NCBI RefSeq assembly: GCF_964019385.1 | Contig: NC_088643.1 | Location: forward strand, 5,600,565 to 5,664,564 | Direction: 5' to 3' | From: Sycon ciliatum | Taxonomy: Eukaryota; Porifera; Calcarea; Leucosolenida; Sycettidae | DNA: 64,000 nucleotides | Shown here: one piece after another, positions 37,497 to 64,000 of the stretch | How positions within the stretch are numbered: position 1 is the first letter of the stretch | How the letters are laid out: every line of letters begins with the position of its first letter | Program-made: the position numbers and the translations under genes | The notes under the pieces: model-generated | The model's input: the letters and a program-made list of their open reading frames with translations, nothing else | Databases searched by the model: none | Told to the model about the DNA's origin: nothing

Positions 37497-37545
37497 GTCC
37501 CTTTAGTCCTTCGCCGAACGCGAAGGACTAAAGGGACCGTCACTT
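37497..37545. repeat. Head-to-head junction of two element termini
   Basis: CGGTCCCTTTAGTCCTTCGC and its inverse meet with only a GAA-type spacer. The outward 130 bp after it repeats the sequence of the outer left end (36040-36160). Confidence 0.9.
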
Positions 37546-37659
37546 AATTTTTGCCGACTACCCGCCAAAAAAATCTTTTTGTTTCACGTGTCAGGCACGT
37601 CCGCGAGCGCGTACGACTCGCGCTTGCCCGCGTTACCTTTCACGTCAAGCCTATGTAAC

Positions 37660-38880
37660 TTACTGCATAGGGTGCAAGGTGACCGTTGTCGGTTTACATG
37701 TACTCCAGTTATTACACCGTGCATGCACTGAGTCTGTGCTGCACTGTGCATCCATAGGTGTTCGTTTGCGGTAGCGCAAGGTGACACGTAAGGTTGATGT
37801 ATTGTTTTGTCCACTGCTATTCGAAGCTCTCGGAGTCGGAAGCGTTACCTCTGTTTCCCCTGTTCCTCCCTGCGCGGAGTCTGTAGTTCTGGCTTGCAGT
37901 CGCTGTTACATGCATGTTGGCAGTTGCATGTGTTTTGGTTTTCAGTTGTCTTTATTTGTTTTGTGTGGACGACAGTTCAATATTCTAGCAGTTGTTGCAC
38001 TTCCTACATTCCGTAGTCATCTGCGGTTGGTGTTCGAGAGAGCAAACTGTGTTCTTCTCCAGAGTGGAGTAAACCATTCGCTTGTGTCTGAGGAAAACCC
38101 TGTGTGTTGACGAAGAGGTTGACTTGGCTGTAGAGTGAAAGTACCACATGGTCACATGGTCCACAAAATCTTAGAACTAACTTAGGGTCTTCTGGCGTAT
38201 GGTATAATTATATGAGCAGCATGAGAGTGAAGTAAAAGACTATTAGCTCAAACATTCAGTCTTTCAAGAGTAGGTGTTTCATCACGGAATAGGTTCTGCA
38301 GTTCACTTACACACTGCAACAATGGACCAGCAGTGTCCAGCATACAATAGAGTCATGTGAATATGTACCGTATGCATACTCACAGCTGCAAGGCCAGCGC
38401 CCCGTGGCTGCTTGACTTCTCAATCGATATAAATATTCACAACAGTAAGACTCTGTGATCAATCAGAGCTGTGCTTCGAAGTAGTCACAAATGCCTCATG
38501 ATCAGTCACAAAACTAAACTTGGCAACCAGTCACAGCTTCCACGGTGCCCCAAGACCAGTCACCAGAGATGACCGTCGTAAATCTGCAGGGAGTTTCATA
38601 ATCTGTTCATTGCAGAATCCACTATACTATGATTCGAGAGGGGGGTAGCGTTCCTGCGGATGCGGAAAACTTGGCTGGAACCCGAGTGTCACGTGAACCC
38701 TGATTTTTAAGACTTTTATTATTTGTTTTACGATGAGCCTATTATACGCGATACAGGCTCAGAACACACTTTTCGTCTATTTGGCATATCAGGGATATAG
38801 GGCCGAGCAGCCCATATCCCCAATTATGACACGCGAGTTATAGTGAAATACGATTGGCGTATTGTGCTGGACTGACTGCG
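37660..38880. other. Centre of the inverted element, unassigned
   Basis: About 1.2 kb with no recognisable domain. The longest plus frame, 37781-38110, has Cys/Ser-rich sequence with no family I know. It is not repeated elsewhere in the window. Confidence 0.4.
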
Positions 38881-38889
38881 GTAATGTAA

Positions 38890-39310
38890 AGCTAAAATCA
38901 AGCAGTCAGTTTGCCCTTAGCATGGCCTTGTCATGAGCCGCGGGTGCCACATCCGTGGAAAGGCAACATGCCGGCTAATCTCCCTGAGAAGTTGAGTGGT
39001 TATCAGCAGGCGATGACGCTGTGTCGATGATGACCTGTTGATGCCCGACAGGAACCTTGCGAGGAGAGTCATTGGGCCCGACGGGTAGGTAAAGCCAACT
39101 TCACCCTGAAGTTTGCGGATGGCCGACATGTAGACATGGACAGATCGGGGCTGAAAAGTTCTGAACAACTCGGCAGCAAAATAACACAATGTTAAAAGTC
39201 ATCACCTGGCAATGGATTCCAGTCATGCCCTTGACAGAACTGGAAGTAACGGGTATCGGCGGAAAAATATTTCCGGCTGGTGCCAGTGCTGCTAGCTGCA
39301 GCACGGAGTC
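38890..39310 (-). pseudogene. Tyrosine-recombinase N-terminal domain fragment
   Basis: Reading across two frames: SRKYFSADTRYFQFCQG, NPLPGDD, then LFRTFQPRSVHVYMSAIRKL, SGPMTLLARFLSGI, LLITTQLLREI. This matches the SAM-like core-binding domain of Crypton/DIRS-type tyrosine recombinases. A frameshift follows NPLPGDD, another lies near 38935 and a stop ends homology at DKAMLRAN, just before the catalytic Arg block. The R-H-R-Y catalytic domain is absent. Confidence 0.65.
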
Positions 39311-40650
39311 CGGCAACTGAGAGTTGGCAAGACTGGCTGATCTGGCTCAGCTGCTGCTTCCGGAGCCCTCGATGGTTCAAACACCATCGGCGCAGGCCAC
39401 GTTTTTCGGCACCACCGATTTGTTCGTCCACCAAAAGTCGAAACAAATGTTTCTCACTTGAACACTCCGTAGAGCTGCCGCTGTTGTGCCAAGGCCCATT
39501 GGCGCATGGTGTGTTTACTCCAAATCTACATGTACGATGATGGGTCACTGCTGACGTTTCTGCTCTTGGACAGTGCAACGCCGCATGAAGATATGTTGTG
39601 GCTCCACAATCGCTGAGAACGCTAGTGTGCGTCCATGAAATACTAAAACACAATAGGCGCGGCGCAGCTAACGCCCACTGGGATGAATCGGAGTGGTGGC
39701 GAGTGCATTCTCCTTCCTCGGTGAACACTGCTGGTCACCCTGTTTGATGATCCACCAAACACCATCGGTGCAGGCCGCGTTTTTCGGAAGCAGCCATTTA
39801 TTCGTCCACCAACAATTGAAATTAATGTTTCTCACTTGAACACTCTGTAGAGCTGTCGCTGTCATGACAAGGCCGTGTATACTCCAAATCTACATGTAGG
39901 ATGAAGAGTAACCAGGTAACAGTTACTGCTGATAATGAAGTTTGCGCTCGTGGACAATACAACGCTGTGTGAAGTAAATTGTGGCTCCACAATCGCTCTG
40001 AATGCTAATGTGTGTCCATGGAATACTAAAACACAATAGGCGCGGTGCAGCTAACGCCCAACGTGGATGAAACGGACAACAGCAGCGGCTAGAGCGTTCT
40101 CCTTCCTCGGTGAACCTGGTGAACACTGCTACAAGACATTATGCTTGATGATTCACCAAACACCATCGTTGGGGGCCAAGTTTTCCGGCGCCAGCGAGTT
40201 GTTCGTCCACCAACTAACTTTGATGAGTCTTTCTTCAACACTTCGTAGAGCAGCCGCGCAAGGCCTTTCCTTTGCGTTAGGGTAGCGATCCTTCCTAGAT
40301 GATGTCGCTATTCATTGTTACTTTTTACTACAATGAGTAGTGTTTCTCCGAAAATAAAGTCAGCTGCCTGGGCATTTTAGCCTTTGGCATTAGTACTGCC
40401 TAGGCGCCTAGCGCCTAGCGCCTGGATTTGTAAAAAAAATTTTGTAAGTCTTCAATCATGTCTGCATGTACGCGCTATCCAATCCAGCCATGTGGCGTGA
40501 ACAGATTGCTTGACGTGAAAGGTAGCGGGCGAGCCCGAGCCGTACCCGTACGCGCTCGCGGACGTGTCTGGCACGTGAAACGAAAAGATTTTTTTGGCGG
40601 GTAGTCGGCAAAAATTAAGTGACGGTCCCTTTAGTCCTTCGCCCACGTGA

Positions 40651-41440
40651 CACGTGATCGTCATGGAAGCGGGAGAAGCGAAAGGCACGCCAGTCATGAT
40701 TGGGGAAATCCCTGGTTCCTCGCATGCACTCTCTTCTTTGATTTTGAAAGACTTTTTACCTGCTGGCTGTATGTCAGTACATGTATCAGGGAGTAGTAAA
40801 ATACACTACCTGGTCAGTATGAAGCGCCCGATATCACAATGGGACGTCTATCACAAAAGAAATAAGCCCACTCGAAGTTTGTTGTTTCACAGGCACTGGC
40901 CTGGCCATCGCTGGGGAGTGGGGGATGAGTTCGCTCGTACGTGATCGTTTGAAGGGCGAGCTGACAGTGATAAAATGTGTACAGCACGGAGCGAGTTACA
41001 TTGTAGTTCCCTCAGTGTTTTTTTTGCCCTATGCTCAGGTGTGAATGTTCGTTGTGAAGTCACTACGCAGTCTCGGTCGTCCATCAGAAGCAGAACGTTT
41101 GAACGACAGTATGGTCGCCACTTGAAGCCGCTCGTATGGAAAGGAGACCGACTGATTTACAGCAAGTAGGTTGCTTCACCGTTCACGAAGTTTTGTTGGT
41201 GACATTCATGATGCGTGATCGTGCTTGCGGCTAGAGTCGCCAAAGGCAGAGCTGAGAGAAAGAGAGCGGCTTGACACAGATGGAACGGCGAGTATTTTCC
41301 AGTAGATTTTTTCGCTGCTACAGCTGGTCAGTCTCAGAACTCGGACACCTCAGTGACCGGACTTCAATGCCCAGTTACTAATAGCTCGTATACCCTAGAA
41401 ATACGGTTGCCCAGCTGAGGATCCCAGGAGAGTGTTCGCT
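40651..41440. other. Sulfatase upstream region
   Basis: 790 bp between the element's target duplication and the sulfatase ATG. Short frames at 40654-40944 and 40975-41169 have no recognisable domain. It presumably contains promoter and 5' UTR; I see no definite TATA box. Confidence 0.4.
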
Positions 41441-43168
41441 ATGACATCGAGTTGCAATTGGGCGCCATGCAGGCTTGACGCTGCTGTACGAGTACTCTTA
41501 GTGTGCCTAATCTATCTGGGGCTACTAGTAATGCTTGCTACAGTCAGTGACGTGCATGCACATGAAGACACAGCCAGCCGTGATAATCCAGACACCCAAT
41601 TCTGTGATGCTGACTCCTCGGTGCCATGTGTAGCTGACAGTCGCAGCACGATCGGACAGCAGCAGCAGCGGAAGGAGAAGCTTCCGAGCATCGTCATGGT
41701 GGTCGTGGATGACCTCGGCTGGAACGACATGGGATACGGTGGTGCCGAGTACAATACCACGACGGTGGACGGCCTGGCAGCCGACGGGATTCTTCTATCG
41801 CAGTACTATGTGCAGTCCACATGCTCGCCGTCCCGCTCTGCTCTGCTGTCCGGCCGCTATCCGTTCCGAGACGGCCTGGCTCATCGGGTCGTGACGAACG
41901 GCTACCCGTTCGGCCTGCCGCTGAGTGTCACAACACTCGCCAACGCACTTCGGCTGGCTGGCTATGCGAATCATGCCATCGGCAAATGGGATGTAGGCAT
42001 GCATGAACGCGCGTACACACCAACCCGACGTGGATTTGACTCGTTTCTCGGCCACTACGGAGCTGTAGTGGATCATTACACGTTCATGATCAATGCAGAT
42101 GCAGAAGACAACCCCGTCGCAGGGAACATTACAGGCCGTGATCTGCACGTTAACGAGGCTGCAGCCACTGATATAGGCGATGTGTACTCAACAGAGCTGT
42201 ACGGACAACGGGCTGTAGAGCTGATTGACTCCCATGACTTTGATGCCAAGCCGCTCTTCATGTATTTAGCCTACACGGCCGTGCACAGTCCACTGCAGGT
42301 GCCTGCTGAGGATACACGTGTGGCTCATTGCGAGCACGTTGCCCCGATGAAGCGGAAACTGTTGTGTGGCATGTTGCAGGCATTGGACGATAGCATTGCC
42401 GATGTGGTGTCGGCTCTGAAGAGAGCAAGCGCCTGGGAAAACACTGTCTTCATTTTCACCACCGACAACGGAGGACAGGCAACGGAAGGCTCTAGCAATT
42501 ATCCGCTGCGCGGCAACAAGCGCACGATGTTTGAGGGTGGCGTCCGCGGCACTGCGTTTGTTCACTACCCGCAGTTCCAATCCCGACTGAAGGGATCAAC
42601 TAGCAATGCTCTTATGCACCTAGTTGACTGGCTTCCCACACTCACAGAAGGTGTGGCAGACTATGCACTGGCATCCATACCCAACCTACAGTCACTCGAT
42701 GGGATGAACATTTGGCCAGCCTTGACTACTGGATCGACATCGCCGCGTTCGGAGATACTTCTCAATCTGGACCCACCTGCCGATGCTTCAACTTCCGAGC
42801 CAGATGGTTACATAGGGCAGGCCGCGCTGCGCTTCGAGGAATGGAAGTTAATTGTTGGCCTACCCAATTGCAGCGTAAATCCATTACCGGCTAATGCTCT
42901 TGGTGGTGGTTGTCCGAGCGGGTGGCTGCGTCCGGGATCTCCGGATGTGGAGACTGAGCCCAGAGCAGCGGATCAACTCCTTTGGCTGTTTGATTTAGAT
43001 GCCGACCCGGAAGAAAACAATGATTTGTCCGAGGCATTGCCAGGTATTGTGGCAATGATGCGCGAGAAACTGAGCAAATACCCAAAGGTTGTGCAAACTC
43101 ATGTGCCATTCGATCCTAAATCCGATCCTCAACGATTCAACGGCTACTGGACACCGTGGCTGGACTAG
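41441..43168 (+). CDS. Secreted arylsulfatase B/I/J-type sulfatase, single exon
   Basis: 575 residues from ATG 41441; an in-frame TAG at 41396-41398 closes the frame upstream. It predicts hydrolysis of sulfate esters (glycosaminoglycan-type substrates) in lysosome or extracellular space. A hydrophobic signal/anchor segment lies at about residues 18-40. Sulfatase active-site landmarks are in order: Asp90-Asp91 in VVVDDLGWND, the formylglycine motif C128-SPSR (Arg132), Lys182 in GKW, His282 in AVHSPL, Asp342-Asn343 in TTDNGG, Lys360 in RGNKRTMFEGG. Spacing matches human ARSB (Cys to Lys 54, Asp to Lys 18). The family GKWHLG motif reads GKWDVG, so the usual active-site His is Asp184. The C-terminal region has the typical LFDLDADPEENNDL block. 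No intron is visible, unlike both neighbours. Activity depends on formylglycine-generating enzyme, which is not in this window. Confidence 0.92.
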   Translation: MTSSCNWAPCRLDAAVRVLLVCLIYLGLLVMLATVSDVHAHEDTASRDNPDTQFCDADSSVPCVADSRSTIGQQQQRKEKLPSIVMVVVDDLGWNDMGYGGAEYNTTTVDGLAADGILLSQYYVQSTCSPSRSALLSGRYPFRDGLAHRVVTNGYPFGLPLSVTTLANALRLAGYANHAIGKWDVGMHERAYTPTRRGFDSFLGHYGAVVDHYTFMINADAEDNPVAGNITGRDLHVNEAAATDIGDVYSTELYGQRAVELIDSHDFDAKPLFMYLAYTAVHSPLQVPAEDTRVAHCEHVAPMKRKLLCGMLQALDDSIADVVSALKRASAWENTVFIFTTDNGGQATEGSSNYPLRGNKRTMFEGGVRGTAFVHYPQFQSRLKGSTSNALMHLVDWLPTLTEGVADYALASIPNLQSLDGMNIWPALTTGSTSPRSEILLNLDPPADASTSEPDGYIGQAALRFEEWKLIVGLPNCSVNPLPANALGGGCPSGWLRPGSPDVETEPRAADQLLWLFDLDADPEENNDLSEALPGIVAMMREKLSKYPKVVQTHVPFDPKSDPQRFNGYWTPWLD

Positions 43169-44180
43169 GTAATCAGTTTTCGCTAAATAACGCCCATTCA
43201 ACATGTCTGCGGTTCAGGCTTGCACTTTTCAGCCGTATTCCTAGCCAACAACTTCAGTACTTCTATATGAACTGCACCTTGAATTGGTCACCATGAATTT
43301 GCTATTAAATTTTGTGTTTGGTAAAAGTTTTCTTCTTCTTCTTCTTCTTCTTCATAAAGTCAACTCCATTTGTGCCTGCCGCATACCGGTAGAGTACAAC
43401 GTACAGTGAACATTTTGGAAGTTGTGGCCAGGCAGTTGTCAACTCTCTGCTTATGGTCTACTTGTACAAAGCCAGACATTGCAAGTAGATAAACTAGCAA
43501 CCCCGGAGGCATACCGTATGACATGACTCGGAATAGCTTCGCACGCTCTAATAGTCTTACCAGGCAAGCCATGCAATCATGCGTGTGGCATGTCTTCCTG
43601 GAGCACTGAACGCCTGGTTCAAGTCCAGTGCAATAAAAGATAAATCGGCATGAACATAGCTGATTGATACACTCACAGACACACTACAACGTGTAACTGT
43701 CAGAAAAGTTTCTCATTGCTACCACAGATACAGCGGAAGTAGCTTTTCAAGTTTAACTTCTACCAGCATGAATTGAGAATAATAGAAAAACTGTGATGGT
43801 TTTGTAAGCAATCTGTTGTACTGCAGCATTTATATCAATGTATTAAAGGTTGCAAATGTGCATAGTAGCTCAGCTCGGTCTGTGTCCAGCACAGTGTGTA
43901 TCTACCAGCAGCAGCAGTGCTGGTGGAATAATGATATCGCATCCGAAACATAATTATTATATACGCAGCATGCATGGGAAATGTCAACGTGTGTCATGGT
44001 CCTGCAGAACACGACGGCAGATTAGCTTTGTTATCAAGTGATTTGACACGAGACAGCACAAACAAACAGGTTCAACGAAACAACATAGGACTGGAAAAAA
44101 AAACAAAACAACTGAAGACAAACACATGACATGGCGACAACAGAAAACTACTGAGGTAGGTGAAGGTCGTACTTGTAGAC
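43169..44180. other. Intergenic region between convergent sulfatase and MIGA
   Basis: 1.0 kb. It holds a (TTC)n tract at 43328-43352 and a possible sulfatase poly(A) signal at 43632. No clear AATAAA for MIGA on the minus strand. No gene seen. Confidence 0.5.
43632..43637 (+). terminator. Possible poly(A) signal of the sulfatase gene
   Basis: AATAAA, 464 nt after the stop; the only canonical hexamer on the plus strand before MIGA. Confidence 0.4.
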
Positions 44181-61450
<17,270 letters not shown>

Positions 61451-64000
61451 GTCTAAATGCTTGTGCTCAGTAATAAGTCTGGCTTGCTCAAGACGCGATA
61501 CTAGTATACAATAGCTCCCTGCAACATTGCCTATCCATACTCCGCAGAAAACAATTTACGAAGTGATATTCTAGTCTAGAAGCCAACTCGAAAACTCTCC
61601 TAGATCCTGGCAGCAAGCTTGCAATGTCATAAAATTGTGGATCCACGTGGGACTCACTGGGCCCGGAAAATCTAGTGTAATGAACAAGTAAGATCAGTAA
61701 TACCGGGGTAGTAAAGGAATGAAGACTGTACTGCGAGGACCTTGTTCAAAATCTCGAACAAATGTTTGCAACTCAAGCCAAGTCCTGCTTGGTGATGGTC
61801 AATTTAATTATGGAGCCGGAGATACAGTGGTCGCCTGATAATGATGAGCTCGTGAGCTAGCTCTGAGCTGTGCTGTGTGATCCCTGTCACCCGGGGCTTC
61901 GATTAGTATTTTTCAGGGAGTCGTAAAATACACTCCCGGATCCCTGGTATTTTTGACTGTCGTCGTTTGCGCTTTTTTTAGCAGCGCTTTCAAACTTTTT
62001 TGTTTTGACGCCATATTTTCCATGGACACCGACACGACGTGACGTAGACAAGAAAACACTGAATGCTTTTTTTGGCGACACGTGATCTACACACCATACA
62101 TAATGTAGCAGCCGCTAGCTAGCCTGGGACTCAGTGAGTTGTACAACTAACTACTGCCTGGATACGACACTGACTGATATCATGATACGAGCTTACGGTA
62201 GATCTGCATACTTCATGCATGGTACCGGTAGTTGGTAGCGGTACACACCAGGCTAGGGAGGGGAGCGTACCCTGATTTTGGGTACGACATGTCGACAGTC
62301 GAGTCGGCAAACGCTGCTTGCTGTCGACATGTCCCGAGCATCGATCTGTGTAGCCTGCAGACGGTATATACCGGTAGTACAGTACAGCGAACACTGCACG
62401 TGCACTGCACTGCAAAGCTACTCATGACGTCACCATGGTCACTCGCTTCGTACGTATGATGCAAAAGTGACCAAAATTCTTGTTGTTCAAGGATGCGGCT
62501 CGTGATCGTGAGCTCATGAGTCTTGCAAAGCATGCAAGGCTTGCAAGCTTCATATTTCTCGTCAAATCTGAACACATGCAAGCACGTAACTCGTTTTCAT
62601 TTGGCAGAAGCTCTTGTCTTCAAGACCGCAGACGTCAAGCTAGGTGGGGTCCCTTTCATTCTCAGGACAGCCACCATTAGCGGCGTAGCCTGCGACTCGG
62701 CAATAGTTCTGAGTGTTATAGGATCTCCGTGTAGCTGAGTTCGAGTGTTTCCGGACGGCATGTACCAGCGTGACAACACAATTTTCGATGGAAGCTATCG
62801 TCAATAATACATGTCCCGATGGATATCAGTTAATTTACCACAGTGAGCTGTTCTCGCACGAATGCATCCATACCCCACTGCAGCTGGCTGCAGTTCTCAT
62901 TGGGTTCTCGTCGATGATATGCTGGTTTTGTGCTCAAGCTCCGTAAGTGTAACCTCAGCTCTGTACTGCAGACTGGTCAACGGGTTTCGTTCTGAGTTGC
63001 CAGTACGCAAAGTATGATGCTTGGCTTATGCATGACTATCAGTGCACCAGGAATATGTCTAAAACTAGTAAGAGATCACAAGTTTTCACTCGTGTGCTGG
63101 TTGTTGGTAATGGAGAGGTTCCGCATAACATAATTACGTTCGTAAAAAACTTAGTCGATCTACGGAAAGTCTTACGTAAACTGCATGCAGATCTGTGTTC
63201 CGCCAAACGGAGTTTTCAAATCACGTAGCTGCCCTTGGCAACTCCGAATGTGGCACTGTACGACCAGATCGACCTAGGGAGAGAGTCATAAATTTGTACC
63301 CCAATCCACTTACGGAGCACCTACGTTATCAGAGCCCTATCTGTGTACTCTACGTAGACAACTTTCCGTAAGTGGAGTGCAAATTCGCGAATTTCCGGGT
63401 ATTTCCCGCCGACTAACATCAATTTGCTCAACTTTACGTAGTGTGGAACCTCTCTACTAAGTTAGCGCAGCGCAGCGCAGATGTCACCAGATAACTTGAG
63501 GATTGTTTGAACAGGTTTCTCGCTACGGTTTTAGACCTATTCCTAGCACGGAGGTAACATGTGTAGTCATCGAAATGTTATCAACGCCTAATACCAACAA
63601 AAAAAATTATCAGCGTACCGCCTTGGTAAAATTTAAGACTGGTTTGTAATCCACAAAGCAGATACGCAATTCAGTGATGCATAAAAGGCTAGCCTCTCTA
63701 GACACTCGGTCCTTCAATGCATAATTATAATGTACAACGAGACTTTATCTAGGCTCTTAAAAAGTCAGTCTTTCAGCACATTCGTACTAGAAGGTGCGTA
63801 CTAGAAGGTGCGGCCATGGAACTGGCTGAAAAGACCTACACGTAAATCATAGGGTGATGCATGTTGGCAGCCCCACCGCCACATGGACGGGGGGGGGGGG
63901 GGGCAGTGCCCGTACACTTGCCCGTACACTTGCCAATGCTCATGTGCGTGCGTTTGACTAACATCTGGCTGCTCCTTCGACGCAGTTGAATACGGGTACC
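61451..64000. other. Region upstream of MIGA
   Basis: 2.5 kb. It contains MITE family B copy 2 and a poly-G run near 63891-63903. Short frames show no recognisable domain. The MIGA promoter should lie in the first few hundred bases; no TATA box could be assigned. Confidence 0.5.
63115..63452 (-). mobile_element. 338-bp MITE, family B copy 2
   Basis: Inverse-orientation copy of the element at 34140, with better preserved termini (GAGAGGTTCC and inverse). Shared inner blocks include CCAATCCACTTACGGAGCAC and the TTGGCAACTCCGAA motif. Upstream of MIGA. Confidence 0.85.

Larger units (their letters stand above)
36022..40642. mobile_element. 4.6-kb element with ~1.25-kb inverted arms and 8-bp target duplication
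   Basis: Termini GCGAAGGACTAAAGGGACCG and inverse. Direct duplication CCACGTGA at 36014-36021 and 40643-40650. Arms of roughly 36022-37285 and 39375-40642 are mirror images with few differences; each carries the same short frames, so none is likely coding. The 2.1-kb centre holds a CCHC knuckle fragment, a second head-to-head pair of termini at about 37497-37540, and a tyrosine-recombinase fragment. An 8-bp duplication is used by hAT, P and some other DNA transposons; I cannot assign the superfamily. It lies between divergent NUP155 and sulfatase genes. Confidence 0.88.

Noticed and set aside
41432..41440. Sulfatase start three codons earlier at GTG
   Set aside because: GTG is not a normal start in animals, and the ATG at 41441 gives a good signal peptide.
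62213..62581. 122-residue minus-strand frame upstream of MIGA
   Set aside because: No domain, atypical composition and overlapping open frames on the plus strand; nothing supports coding.

Overview
This is a eukaryotic, almost certainly early-branching metazoan (sponge-like or another marine invertebrate) genomic window. The coding regions are broken into short exons with GT-AG introns. Two of the genes are a nucleoporin and a mitoguardin, the latter known only from animals. Intergenic and intronic DNA is packed with GT/GA microsatellites, small inverted-repeat transposons, tRNA genes and nested transposon insertions. Nothing looks bacterial or viral. I cannot name the species.

Four protein-coding genes could be followed exon by exon, on alternating strands. 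(1) The 3' part of an unrecognised gene (+, exons 1-417, 3542-3717, 6967-7372), whose product ends in a CaaX-type prenylation box. (2) A complete NUP155 gene (-, 35736 to 9286), for which I assign 33 exons with all splice phases matching, giving 1388 residues. (3) An intronless secreted sulfatase of the arylsulfatase B/I/J type (+, 41441-43168). (4) A complete mitoguardin (MIGA) gene (-, 61450 to 44181), with 14 exons including a 26-nt microexon, giving 538 residues. Genes 1 and 2 converge, 2 and 3 diverge, 3 and 4 converge. They share no pathway: nuclear pore scaffold, lysosomal or secreted sulfate-ester hydrolysis, mitochondrial outer-membrane dynamics.

The remaining sequence is mostly mobile DNA. 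Positions 899-3470 hold foldback elements and an inverted array of 306-bp units, each with a tRNA-Thr-like body. Positions 3783-6631 hold a 5'-truncated, frame-broken non-LTR retrotransposon ending in a C2H2 finger, itself split by a hAT-like insertion. NUP155 introns carry one tRNA-Ala and two tRNA-Cys genes, a second fragment of the same LINE family, two perfectly TSD-flanked hAT-type elements, several pogo/Tigger-like and PIF/Harbinger-like MITEs and a three-level nested insertion at 30777-32460. Between NUP155 and the sulfatase lies a 4.6-kb element (36022-40642) with about 1.25-kb inverted arms and a perfect 8-bp target duplication. It carries remnants of a CCHC zinc knuckle and of a tyrosine-recombinase N-terminal domain. 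MIGA introns contain another nested hAT-type element, a nested pogo-like element, a 230-bp pure GA tract and a small coiled-coil ORF.

All coordinates were read by eye. Splice sites were accepted only where donor, acceptor, phase and family resemblance agreed. Family comparisons come from memory, not from a search.
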